Positions 27,748 to 39,090 of a stretch of 64,000 nt of DNA are shown in pieces. The position numbers and the translations under genes are program-made. Every line of letters begins with the position of its first letter. Positions within the stretch are counted from its first letter, which is position 1. Source of the stretch: Phascolomyces articulosus (taxonomy: Eukaryota; Mucoromycota; Mucoromycetes; Mucorales; Lichtheimiaceae); NCBI GenBank assembly GCA_025677815.1, contig JAIXMP010000001.1:744001-808000 (forward strand), written 5' to 3'. Under the pieces are notes generated by a model, which was not told the origin of the DNA, searched no databases, and saw nothing but the letters and a program-made list of their open reading frames with translations.

Positions 27748-28215
27748 AATGACTAATATGAACTCTCATATGTTTATCGTTAACATTATTTTCATTGTAT
27801 AGACAATCGTTTTGCATAAAAAGCAAGTAGATCAATATTTTACCAAAAAAGAGTGTTCTACAATAACAAGTTTCTATATTCATTCAAGTATTAGAAATAA
27901 TTTCAATAGGATTTCTTGAACTTCTTTTTTTTTATTACCCCACGTCATTCATCCATCCATCCATCCATCTATCCACCCTTTCATCCTAATTTCCATGGCT
28001 TTTCTAATATATCATGAAATAAAGCTTGAATGATTATTTTCCCAGATATTTGGATTTGGGAGAGATAGTAGTAGTTGAGTTTTTGATAAAACTGGGAATA
28101 AAATAAAAATTACCTCCGCTCTTTTTGAACCTGAATACATCATTACATAATAAAATCATTAACCTTTTTATCAACAGGAACACACACACATACACATTAT
28201 TATTCTTATTATTAT

Positions 28216-28217
<2 letters not shown>

Positions 28218-28250
<33 letters not shown>
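28218..28250. repeat. (GA)n microsatellite
   Basis: About 15-16 GA units, purine strand on plus. Confidence 0.9.
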
Positions 28251-28255
<5 letters not shown>

Positions 28256-29484
28256 CATCTTGTTAAAAAAATAAAATAAAAGGATAATAGGAGAGTATGA
28301 TTCTATTTTACAATGTACTACATATAACTACTAAAAAGAAAGTTTGACACACAAAAACATTTATATATTTTTTGTTGCAATTGAAAATAACACGTTTTGT
28401 CTATCTAAATCGAGTCAATTCAATATTTATTTTTATCTTCATTTTCTTTTATTCTTTTCTTTTTTTATATATCTTTTTTGATGGGTTGTCTTTACATGAA
28501 TATTAAACTATTTAGATGGAAAAAAAAAGTCATCAGTTACTCTATATAACAAAAGAAAGTAGATGGATTGCGCAACCCTTCTATTTTAGGACAACATTAC
28601 CCTTTCAAAAATCATCAAACGTAATGTGGCGTTTTTAAATATATATATATATATGACTGCAAGTAATGTATGTCAAAATAAATAGATAGATGTAATTCAC
28701 ACACATTTTTAACATCAACAAGTCTTTTGATATTTGATACATTTGCGCACACACCCACTCTTCGGGGAAAAAAAAAGAGAAGATCATTTGATTTCCCATT
28801 CTTTTCTTTCCTTTTTTTTTGGTGAAGGGGGGGAGGGGAAATTATATATTTTGTCATGGAAGTAAAAAAAAAAAAAAAAGATCGTTCATAAAGTAAAAAA
28901 AAAAAAAAAGGTCCATGTAATGTATATCATGTAAATACTATAAAAATAAAAAACTCGTGGTAACCTTAGAGTGACAAGTTGTTTAAACTTTATATACTTT
29001 GTAACAACAACACATAGAATTATTATAACAAGAAGAACTGTCTCTTTCTCTCTCCACTGTCGATATTCCCAAACAAGAACTTTTGTAAATTTTGTCAAAC
29101 TTGACCAAAACGGGGATCTGCTCAGATGGTCAAAGCGTTGACCTCCGACATTATAAAAAAGAAAAAGGGACAAAAGTAAAATAAAATGGGTTGTTCAAGA
29201 TTAGAAAAGTTTCTCACACACACACAAAACTCTCTCTCTTTTGAACATGACATTTTCTCTTCACCTCCCCCCAACATTTTTTTTTCCCGCTTAAAAAAAA
29301 TCAAACAAAATCATTACAAATATGATATAAAATAAACCCTGATCTTTCATCTATTTTATACTTAAAATATGTCCTTTATAAATGATCTATCGATAGTATG
29401 AATGAAGAAAAAAAGTAAAAGAAGATCCTGTTTGTATCAAGTGAAATCAAGAATATATATATATATATATATATTTTTGGGCGC

Positions 29485-29976
29485 GCGAACTTGTTACTCA
29501 TATGATCCATAAATGTCACTTTTCGGGTTTTTCATCGATAGGTCACGCGTGGTACAGGTGGCTTTTGTCATATAAAGGGCCCTAAATTTCCTCTCTGTCT
29601 CTCATTCTCACTTTCTCATTCTCTCTCTCTTCTTTCAAAACCCTTTTATTTTATATAACATACACACACTTTTTTTTTCATCTTCTCGTTCACAATCACA
29701 TCAAAATCCAACTACAACAAACAATAAAAAAAAAGTGTTTCATGCGATAGAAAAAAAAAGAAGAAATCATTGGCTGCACCATTTGAAACAAATAATAAAG
29801 AGTTATTTTGACGTGAATTTATTATTTTAAAATCAAATTTCCCAAAAAAAGCTATCTATTGTTCTTTCCCTTTTATTGACAGCTTTTTTTTTTCATCAAA
29901 CATCAACAACATATCATATACACACACGCACATTTATTATATATATTATACATTATACAATACATATTGAAAAAGC
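29485..29976 (+). promoter_or_regulatory. Promoter and 5' UTR of the TALE homeobox gene
   Basis: A clear TATAAA at 29571-29576, with an ACGCGT box at 29545-29550 just upstream (the sequence of the yeast MluI cell-cycle box; binding here is inference) and a GCGCGCG patch at 29482-29488. Downstream is a CT-rich tract (29590-29640), typical of fungal transcription start regions. The ATG lies ~400 bp after the TATA box, implying a long leader or an unseen 5' intron. Confidence 0.5.
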
Positions 29977-31249
29977 ATGTCAAGTTATTTTCCAACATCA
30001 CCTATGACACGAGTAAGTTCTTTCTAAATTCCCTAGTATGTATCTATTTTTTCTAATACCTTTTTTTTTAGTCTCGTACATTCAGTCCTGTCATTCTCTT
30101 TCATGACCATCAATATGTAAAAGATGGCAATGGTGGACTTGAACACATTCACATTCCCTATGGTGATCCTCATTATGGTCGATATATTGAAACTCATAAA
30201 AAACGTATTCATCGTATGCTGGAACATAATGAAAAGTTTTGGACTGATGTTCGAGGTAAATTTGAAAAGAACCTTATTTCTCTCTACTTATTAGGAATCT
30301 CCCGCACCTCTAAAAAAAAACTGATCTTATGAACTTTATTTTAGAATATACGGAACCACTACAAACAACAACCTCTCCGATTGCATCTGTGACCTCTTCA
30401 CCTACACCTCCATTATATTCAGCTCATGATGAATTAGCATCCTTATCACCACGAAAAAGATATCGACCTTATTATATTCCTCGACATCATCATCATCAAC
30501 AACAACAAAGACGTACCTCCATCGCTACACAATATACTAACACTGCTGGTTCAGTGTTGGGAGATGATACCATTTCTGTTTCTTCTTCCTCTTCTTCTTC
30601 TCCTGCATCACCCCATTCTTCCTCTATGCCTATGGCAATGATGGATTCTCTTTCTCATCCTTCTACACCTACTACACCAGGTCACCCTCCCATGACACCT
30701 ACTTCTTCTCATCATCATCATCATCATCATCCACTTGCCCCTCCACCTTCTCAACGAAAACAACAACAACAACAACCAACTTCCAACAATAATAACAATA
30801 ACAGTAATCTCGTAAAACGCCGACGTGGTAATTTACCCAAAGCTGTCACGGCCATTTTACGTGAATGGTTATCAAGGCACAAAAAACACCCGTATCCAAC
30901 CGAAGATGAAAAAGCAGCACTTGCACGACAAACAAATCTCACGCTGAATCAGATCAGTAATTGGTTTATTAATGCCCGACGACGTATTCTTCAACCCATG
31001 CTTCAAAAAGAACGACAGGCTCGTATGTTGGGTGAAGAAGAAGATCATACAAGTACTTTGGATATTTTCCCTTACACTGAACCTACTAGTCGAAGAGGTC
31101 GTAAAAGATCCAATGCTTCTTCTACAATGGATGTCGATATTACTAAACATGGTCCTAAATATGGTCCAACTTCTTATGAAACTAATTTGAAACGACGTAC
31201 AAGTCATCAACATCCACCAGCACCACCTCCTCCTTTACGAAGAAGATAA
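29977..31249 (+). CDS. TALE-class homeodomain transcription factor
   Basis: Three exons, 29977-30012, 30072-30255 and 30345-31249, give 374 residues starting [17 protein letters not shown] (three-amino-acid-loop-extension) homeodomain lies at about residues 235-295: [20 protein letters not shown], then [20 protein letters not shown], then the recognition helix [12 protein letters not shown]. The Pro-Tyr-Pro loop and [13 protein letters not shown] core are diagnostic. Around it are Ser/Pro/His/Gln/Asn homopolymer tracts ([22 protein letters not shown]) and a basic C-terminus rich in Pro. An N-terminal segment ([20 protein letters not shown]) is well formed but unrecognised. Nuclear DNA-binding regulator; TALE proteins often control mating or development in fungi, but no mating-locus neighbours are present here. 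Confidence 0.92.
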
Positions 31250-33019
31250 TTTTTTTTACTCCTTTCTTTACCTTTATTCTTCTATCTATCTTTATATCCA
31301 TTTTATTATTATTACCCCCCAACCTCCATCATATATAAACATATATGACACTGACAACCCGCACCACCTTCCCCTCTTGTGTTGCTGTGATACCAAAAAA
31401 AAAAAAAGAGTCGTCATTTTTTTTTATGAACTACTTGTCCATCCTCCATTTTTTATTATAAATATTACACACACACAGACAGACACATATATTTATTATT
31501 ATTATTATTATTATATACATATATACTCCATCATCATGTTTTATTATACATATATATCCAAACCTTGAACCTATTGTATTATATCTTATTTTCTCTCACT
31601 CTATCTTCCTTTTATTATTATTATTCCTTCCTTTCAATTTTTTTTTGTCAGCCCCAACAAAAAAAAAAAAAAACTCCCATGCCTTTTTTTTTATGATTAT
31701 TATATCCCCTCCCCCCATGTATATTCTATTTTTCTACTTCTCTTAGGTTATAATCATTTTAGAAAAAATAATTGAAAAGGAAAAAAAATCATATATATAT
31801 ATATAATAATATATTATTATTCTTATTAAAACACTCTCTTTTTTTTTGTAAAGAGGATATCCTCTAACTTGATTGAAATCGTATGACTGGAAATGAATGT
31901 AATCTTCCAAAAAAAGAATTCTTGGGCAGTTGGGGGTGGAAATGGGAAAAAGAAAAAGAAAAGATAGATGACAGGCAAAAAAAAGAAAAAAAAAAGTTTC
32001 CTCCCCCACTTTTTCTTTTCTTTTTTTGGTTTTCTACTACTTGTCAAACGGTATGCAAGATTTCCTTAATAGGAAAAAATACATTTTTTTTCTATAGAGA
32101 AGTGATGTTCATATATATTCATAAGAAAAAATAAAGGAATTGATAAAAAGAGAGAAAAAAAAAGAGAGAGAGAGAGATCAACAATCTTAACTAAATAACT
32201 ATTATGATTTAGCTGTTGTACTCCAATGCATGGTGATATGTGTATTACATATCACAGTTATCCAAGTTATTATACTTTTTTAGTTATCTAATTTCTCTGG
32301 TTTTTTTTTTAAATACGCCACATACTTCTCTCTCTACTTTTATTTTAGTGTGGAATTATTTTTTTATAGACGGATCTATATGAAATGAGTTATCATTCTA
32401 CTCTCTTACTACTACTTTTGTTCAAATAAGTTAGATAAATGATGGTATGTACGCATCAAGAAAAATATACATTATTAGTAAGAGAAATATCACATGTATA
32501 TTTTATTATCTTGACACATCCTAAAAAGAGAACGACAGATATTTTTGATATGTACAAAACCAGTGAAAAAAAGTTTTGTTTTTTTTTACGTATAGTTTTA
32601 TAAAAAAAAATACTGGTGCCTTATTTACATATCAGTAGTGATTGATGTTAGCTACAAGTATTATTTTTTTTAAGTCTTACGTACGTACATAAAATTAAGC
32701 TGTTTTATTCAATGATAAATCACCAACCATATATATAATAGTTTATTTAGATAGATTCACTCATTGATTTTATATATGTATTTTTTCAGCTAATTTGAAT
32801 TTGCCTATTTTATTTTATTACTATCAGTATTATAGGTTTATATAATACAAAATGAGAATAGTAACTAAAAGATATATAGAAAACGAGAATTGCCACATGT
32901 GTTAATATATGTGTTATGTCATAATTCTTATTTCCTTTCTTTTTCAAAAAAAAATCTCTTGGATACAAATCATACCATCCGAGCTCTCCACCAATCTCAT
33001 CAATTGATTGAAGTGCTGT
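31250..33019. other. Intergenic, AT-rich, no gene seen
   Basis: 1.8 kb with the homeobox 3' UTR at its left end, several T and A runs, a (TA)n at 31793-31806 and (GA)n at 32160-32177. No protein-like frame on either strand. Confidence 0.5.
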
Positions 33020-34165
33020 TTCTATGGTTAAAAAAAATAGTATATAAATAAAGTAAGGAACAAAGTGACTTCAGCAAATATAATGAATACATAATCACCC
33101 AATTCACACATCATCGTTGGGAAGAATACAGTATTATTATTACTATAATGTGTCATATCATTGAATTCAGTTATCAATATCACCCATACACGATTGTGAG
33201 AATGTTTTGTATGCCTTATCGGTTCGATTTTGGTTAATGAACCAATCGAGATAATCGAACACAAAATTGTAAAAGTTATAGTTTGTAATAATGCTGGAAT
33301 TATAGTGATAGCAGACGATATACGCCATCCAGCATCAGACTATAAACCGAGATAACCGACCTTAATGGCTATCATTTCACATGCGGCAAATAGCTGTAAA
33401 AGACCAACAAGCATACCACGTTGCTTAGGTGGTACTATTTCCGCGATATACATCGAAACCAAGACAGACTATTGATGATTCAGAATAATTAATAGCAATT
33501 TATTTTAATTCATTGAATATATTATACCAATTTTATTATCATTATAGACAAGGAATGATAACCTACCATAGATCCAGAGTCAATTCCAACAAATACCCGC
33601 TCAATAATAAACACTGTACTTGTAGTAGCCACACTGATTAATATAGCGCCAATCAGAAAGGTAACATTGATAAAAAAAACATAGCATCTTGACGCCCCAT
33701 TTTCTCTGCCATAGGACTCGCTAAGATAGCACCTAATAAACCATCAAAAGCAGTCATACCTGTTGCAAATCCACTGGTAATAACAGTAAAAATAATTAAA
33801 GCTAAGTATTATTTCTCCATATAAATTGCAATAACGCAATATGTGTATTTTATTTTATATTATTATATACTTAGTGAAAAGAAATTTGGAAATACATGTA
33901 CCAGATGATATCATCAATCGAGATGTATATTGTGGTAAACCAGTTCCTGAAAAATAGTTATATCGCCTGGTTCAACACCTGGACAATTACGTATAAAATA
34001 AGCCAGAATATTCAAGGCACTGGTATTAACACACCGGCATTGAATGTACCAGTACTAGCTACAGCTGAACAAAGGATAACAAAGGGATGAATACCGTCTT
34101 GCTTTGGATTTCCCATTTCATTATTACTATTTTCGTTGCCATTTTTTGTACTGAAAGTGAATATA
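33020..34165 (-). pseudogene. MFS sugar transporter pseudogene, truncated and frameshifted
   Basis: Read on the minus strand from ~34150 down, segments of a sugar-porter MFS protein appear in order: HPFVILCSAVASTGTFNAG; ALNILAYFIRNCPGVEPGD after a frame change; TGMTAFDGLLGAILASPMAE-KMGR (loop 2-3 signature region); FLIGAILISVATTSTVF in another frame after a T-run; VFVGIDSGSMV; SMYIAEIVPPKQRGMLVGLL; then a TAG stop and GWRISSAITIIPALLQT. At least two frame changes (one in a poly-T run near 33680) and one in-frame stop (~33345) interrupt it, and the C-terminal six-helix half is missing. This was a plasma-membrane hexose-type transporter and is now non-functional. Confidence 0.8.
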
Positions 34166-36031
34166 ATAACGAATAATAAATAAAAATGTCCATCATTGAA
34201 AAATAAAACTGGGTTTTATATAAACAACCACAGATTAATAGCAATTGAATTTATTCGCTTATTAATATTTTCTACTCAAACGAAAAGAATTTCCTTTTTT
34301 CATGCCTTGTACAAATGATAATCAGGGGTTGAACATAATATCTTTAATATTTTATAGACATGGTCTGTTCATCCGGAAGTATTCCAAAGTAGTTGATCAG
34401 GATTACATAAAAAAGGATCTTTAAAATGAAATTAGCAATTAGGTGTTTTATTATTATGAAAGACTTTTTATCATTAAGAAATTAAATTAAAAAAATATCA
34501 AACACATTCAAATATACAAGACAACAATGTTTTTTTTTTGAAATGTTAAGTTTTATGTTTATTAAAAAAAAAAACCCTCCCTGTCCCTCAACTGATTGAC
34601 GAATGACTAAACAGCTGAACAACCTAACTATTGTAATTTAAAAGGGGCAATCTTGAAAGTTTCGCGTGCCTTGGAAGTTTTGAATGTCTCGAAAGTCCTG
34701 AAAGCCTTGAAAGTCTCAAGTACAAAGCGAAAAAAAAGAGTGTTGAGATCCAAACTTTCCAAATGTTGAATTGAATCAATGAAATCTTACGTCCCTTGTA
34801 TGCCTTGAAAGTCTTGAATGCCTATAGACAAAAGAAAAGAAAAAAAAAGTGCTGCGCAATTTCACACAAGCAAGCCGGTAGCTTGTTGCCAAGCATTCAC
34901 AACCAGCTGATTCACCCTCAGTAATCCTTCATTCGGTAATGAATCAGTTTAAAAGGGAAAAGACAACTGTACTCCATTACGTCTTATGCCTATACAGGCC
35001 AACAGCCCCATCAAGAGGCCTATGGAGCACGGATTCTCAAACCAAAGCTGCGGCACTTTGCAGGATCCAAACAAGGGTTGGTCTTTATTTGCGTCACAAT
35101 TGTCTTCTCCATGGTTAAAGAAAAAAAAAAAAGAGAGAGAAATTCCGACAATGTAGCTTTTTTTTTAGGAAAAATAAAAAAGTAATTGTAAAAAGTCAAT
35201 GAAGTCAATGTCAAAAAAAAGTGTAGACAATGTCGTTGTCGTGGAAATAAAGATAAAAGTGGTTACCTATCTGAGTGTACCTGGTTTACTCTGTAATCAA
35301 AGCTTATTTATTTCACCTGATCACAAGGGTTTGTTTTAGTTCATGTCATTTTTTTTTACAGTGAAAATAAAAGCAAGCGATGACACTTCCTTTCTTCAAC
35401 AAAGTATTTTATACTTTGGTCTGCTTGTATTTTTTCTATTATATATTCAATAAATCTGCTCCTTATGTTGCTGTTTTAACTTGTATATATATAGCCATCT
35501 TTTTTTTCATTTTATCTTTATCGAAACATTTCATATTTTTGAAATAGTAGTTTACGCTTATAATCATGCATATGATGCCAGATTCTTTGTTTCCATCAAA
35601 GAATATATATCAATTAGCTTTATGCAATGGTGTGTTTTGGAGTACTGTGTTCTAAAGCACATATATAGAAATCGCATGTCTTGTTCGTATAGTAAAAAAA
35701 GTCATCTATCAATCATATATATTCTATAATAATTATTAATAATTCACATAAGGATATATATATAGTAAACAATATGCAAAAACTTTTATTAATTAATAAT
35801 AAAAAATAGAATTAGGGTTATAACTATAAATAAAATACAATAACAATAACAATAACAATGACCATTGTCGTTGGCAACAAATATAAGCTACCATGACAAC
35901 CGTTCCTGAATTCTGGCATTCTGAGTATTATGGCAGCTGAGTGGGAAATTTCCAGAGAGAGTAATAAATAAATAAAAAATTGGGCCGCTCCTCTGATTTT
36001 TTTTCCTTACCTTCCCGCCTTTTTTTTCCTC
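34166..36031. other. Intergenic between transporter relic and repeat protein
   Basis: 1.9 kb with no protein-like frame. It contains the CTTGAAAGT minisatellite described separately, a GC-richer patch near 34860-35100, and a leader-like T/C-rich segment just before the ATG at 36032. Confidence 0.45.
34650..34830. repeat. Degenerate CTTGAAAGTC-type minisatellite
   Basis: About nine imperfect copies of a 9-12 bp unit (CTTGAAAGT, CTTGGAAGT, CTCGAAAGT, CCTGAAAGC and similar), interrupted by a 60-bp A-rich segment. Seen directly; period is variable. Confidence 0.7.
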
Positions 36032-38212
36032 ATGCCTACCTTTTCTACGTTGCTACGCGATGTCGGTTCAACGCTTCCGTTGATTACCGCAGTTACTGCT
36101 CTCCATGCTGGAATGTATGTCTCCGTTGTCGTCATTCATAAAATCATTGATTATTGCTGGTATAAGCACCCTGATCGGGCTGCTGTTGTTGCTACTGGTG
36201 CCTTCGTGGCCCACTCTGTTTTCTTCCGTTACGATGCTTCGGCTCGTACTGATCGTGTCCTTCGCTTGGCCAAGTTCTTGGGTTTGGTTTTACCACTCCC
36301 CGTGTTGCCCGCACATTTAGGAACCTCTGTCCCTGTTGTTGATTCACGCATCAAAGTTGCTACTGTTCGTCCAATGACACATTGTCTGGACATTGAAGAA
36401 GGTCATGGTCTCGGTGAAGAGGTGTCTTTCTTTGAAGGCATTCGACAACAATGTTACGAGGCTCAAAAAGCTCGGTCAGCTCGCCTTGCGTCGGTACAAT
36501 CCACTTTGGTGGGTCGAGGTTCAGACCTCTCTGTACTTTTACCATACCGTAACCGTTGGCTTGCCAACAAAAGTGTTATGGCCAGCGTATTAAGACCATT
36601 GACTCCGTCTTTCCTTGAGCTTCCTCAAACTAGTCGAGCAGCATTGGGTGATTCCAAAGCTGTCTCAGATTGTGTTCCTGAATCACAAAAGTTTGCTGAT
36701 CCTCCAACTGAGCGTGACATTGAAATGGAAGATCTCGTGGAACAATTCGAATCAATGCACTTGTGTACGATTCCTGCTTCCCCTTCCCCAAGTATCATGT
36801 CACTTGATTCTTTCGATGAAACACCACTTGTAGTGGAGCCTTTTGGTGAGGACGCTCCTGCTGTTACCGACTTGGGTGATTCCAATGTCGTGCCTATTTT
36901 TATGCCAGTTGAAGTTGAGGCAATCTCTGATGGCAATGTGGACATGTTGGAAGGTGATTCTTCCACCGCATTCGTTGTTGTTGATGAGTACGCTCCTGGC
37001 TGTGTACAACAAGAAGAAAACCCATTTAACCTCCAACATGTGGTTGAACCATTCGTGGATCCTGCTGTTGTGTTGAATGTTCCTGCCTCTGGATTGGCGA
37101 CGGCTTCCATGCGAATGACCTCTGGATTGGCGACGGCTTCCATGTCAGTGACCTCTGAACTGGCTTCAGCTTTCAAGTCACCAGTTGTTGACAATGTCAC
37201 TTCTGCTACCCTTTCTGCCTCTGGTTCTACTATGCGAATGACCTCTGGCTCTGCCATGTCAATGACCTCTGGACTGGCTTCGGCTTCCATGTCATCAGGC
37301 TCTGGACTGGCTTCGGCTTCCACTGACCTTGCCTCTGGCTCTGCTATGCGAAAGACCTCTGGCTCTGCCATGTCTAATATGACCTCTGGACTGGCTTCGG
37401 CTTCCATGTCATCAGGCTTTGGATTGGCGACGGCTTCCACTGACCTTGCCTCTGGCTCTGCTATGCGAAAGACCTCTGGCTCTGCCATGTCTAATATGAC
37501 CTCTGGACTGGCTTCGGCTTCCATGTCATCAGGCTTTGGATTGGCGACGGCTTCCACTGACCTTGCCTCTGGCTCTGCTATGCGAAAGACCTCTGGCTCT
37601 GTCATGTCTCAAGGCTCCGGCCATCTTGCCTCTGGACTGGCTTCGGCTTCCACGCGAATGACCTCTGGCTCTGCCATGTCAATGACCTCTGGATTGGCTT
37701 CAGCTTCCATGTCATCTTTACCAGCTGTTGTGTCTGTAATTGACCCTAGTGTCTCTACTCCACAAGAAAATAATTGTGATTTTAACTTCACTTTTTTATT
37801 TGATCCTTCTCTTCCTCCCGCCGTTTCCTCAGCACCACCACCACCATCATCGACATCATCATCATTCACGTTCTCGTTCCCTGCTCCTTCCTCCTCTTCC
37901 TCTCTTCCTGAGGCCTCCGTGGCGCAACTTGCAGTTGTTGAAGATGAAGCTGGTGAAGTTGTTGGCGAATTGGGTGTGGATCTTCTGGAAGCCTTGGGTA
38001 AGTTAAAAAAAAAGAAAGGCTCTTTCATTAATAATTTGTATAATATATATAAGAAATAGGTTCTAATATACATATTTGTACTCTATTTTTTATCATTATT
38101 ATATATAGCTACCGTTTCGGAAATGAGCGATGAAGATTACGAGGTTTTCAAGCGTCTTTATTTTGACGAATACGGTGTAGATTGGGACGAATTAGTGAAT
38201 TCTTTGGTGTGA
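36032..38212 (+). CDS. Unknown protein with 39-residue Ser/Ala/Gly/Met repeats
   Basis: Two exons, 36032-37997 and 38109-38212, joined in phase (TTGG|GTAAGT, TATAG acceptor), give about 690 residues. I do not recognise the family. The N-terminus has two hydrophobic stretches (~residues 15-35 and 75-95: LITAVTALHAGMYVSVVVIH and LAKFLGLVLPLPVLPA). An acidic middle follows, then a repeat tract (~350-570) of SGLASASM/SGSAMSMT units. Three copies of a 117-bp unit begin at 37346, 37463 and 37580 and are nearly identical. The tail is Ser/Pro-rich with an acidic last exon (MSDEDYEVFKRLYFDEY). G+C and codon use are clearly higher than in neighbours. The complementary strand is also open for 981 nt (36625-37605), reading Glu/Pro/Ala repeats. 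The spliced plus-strand model is preferred, but direction deserves testing. Confidence 0.55.
37240..37700 (+). repeat. 117-bp coding tandem repeats
   Basis: Unit starts (ATGCGAAAGACC) at 37346, 37463 and 37580, spaced exactly 117 bp, with shorter related sub-repeats (GACCTCTGGATTGGC, GCTTCCATG) on both sides. High identity between units implies recent expansion or gene conversion. Confidence 0.9.
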
Positions 38213-39010
38213 ATGACTTCGTTGTGTGTCCGGTGTTCCCTTTGCTTCCGTCAGGAGCATTTGGTGTATTTTTTTTTCTTGTCTTTCCTTGGCAAGTTTT
38301 TTTCTTCAAGCTTTGGCGAATGTTTGGTTTCGTGTGTGTCGTGCTCGTCCGTTTGTTTTCGATTCGAGTTTGGTTAGATGGACTTTTGTGTGGTTCGTCT
38401 CTGTTTCCGTCGTCTTGGTGTGGTTTGTCGCGCCTTTGGTGAGTGGTTTGGGTGTTCCTTCACCTATAGATCCGTGGATAAGCCGTCTTGTGTCAGTTTC
38501 AAGGCGATGGATTATTTGGTAAGTAAATGATATCATTCTTCTTCTTCTATAAATCAAGTAACAAATATATAAATTGATATTATTGGTCATCTAATCATTA
38601 TTATATTAAATTGTTTATGTTATGTAAAATAATAATAGGTTTGGGTATCGTGTTTGCCCTTTGGATGAACTTGTGTGTGGTTCGTCTTCGTGGTCGTTTT
38701 GGCTTGGCTGTCGCGACTTTGGTGTGGTTCTGGGTGTCTCCTCGCCGTTTGGGTCGTAGACAGGTTGCCCTGTTGGTGTTACAAGGCGACGCGTCTGGTG
38801 GTAAGTAAATCATATTATTTTTATTTTTATTATATTGACATATATAAAAAAATAATATACCTTTACTAATCAATTATTCACTTGGTCGTAAATAAAAAAA
38901 AAATCAGGTTTTGGGGGTTCGTCCCGTTTCCGGCGTTGGCAATGGTGGGGCGGTAGCAAGGCATACTAGCAGATGATCTTTTTCCAGGCTGAAGGTAAAG
39001 GGTATTGGAG
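38213..39010 (+). other. GT-rich modules with recurring 5' splice sites
   Basis: Three segments (38213-38520, 38640-38811, 38908-39000) are G/T- and C-rich in an AT-rich background and resemble one another (TTGTGTGGTTCGTCT and TTGGTGTGGTT recur). The first two end in GGTAAGTAAAT followed by (G/C)ATAT, a near-perfect donor. The second and third are preceded by AATAATAG and AAATCAG acceptors. They look like duplicated exons. However, all forward frames are open for long spans because of the T/G bias, and I cannot choose a coding frame. They may be non-coding exons or 3' extensions of the 36032 gene. Confidence 0.4.
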
Positions 39011-39090
39011 ATATTACAACTAACATCTTTATGATATGATGCGATCATCTATAGTCTATAGGAGTGAAGGGGTATCAACGGTTTGCACGC

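Larger units (their letters stand above)
23386..29484. other. 6.1-kb gene-free, simple-repeat-rich region
   Basis: No open frame here has protein-like composition or recognisable similarity; the open stretches are T- or A-run translations. The stretch contains many poly(A)/poly(T) tracts, (TA)n at 25978-26005, 27322-27352 and 28635-28655, (ATT)n at 27688-27746, (GA)n at 28218-28250 and (CATC)n at 27947-27970. One compact GC-richer patch sits at 29101-29150. In an otherwise compact block its length stands out. It lies directly upstream of a homeobox gene, so distal regulatory DNA is one possibility. Undetected non-coding RNA genes are another. Confidence 0.55.

Noticed and set aside
27947..27970. 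CATC repeats as a possible CRISPR-like or satellite array
   Set aside because: Simple tetranucleotide microsatellite; no spacers, and this is a eukaryote.
29101..29150. tRNA-like segment (A-box-like CTGCTCAGATGG and anticodon-arm-like bases)
   Set aside because: There is no B box, T arm or matching acceptor stem; an A-rich tract follows immediately.
30751..31213. Minus-strand open frames opposite the homeobox exon
   Set aside because: Shadows of the Gln/Ser/homeodomain-coding sequence.
36360..36545. Minus-strand open frames opposite the 36-kb gene outside the repeats
   Set aside because: No splice signals or protein-like composition; shadows of the plus-strand exon.
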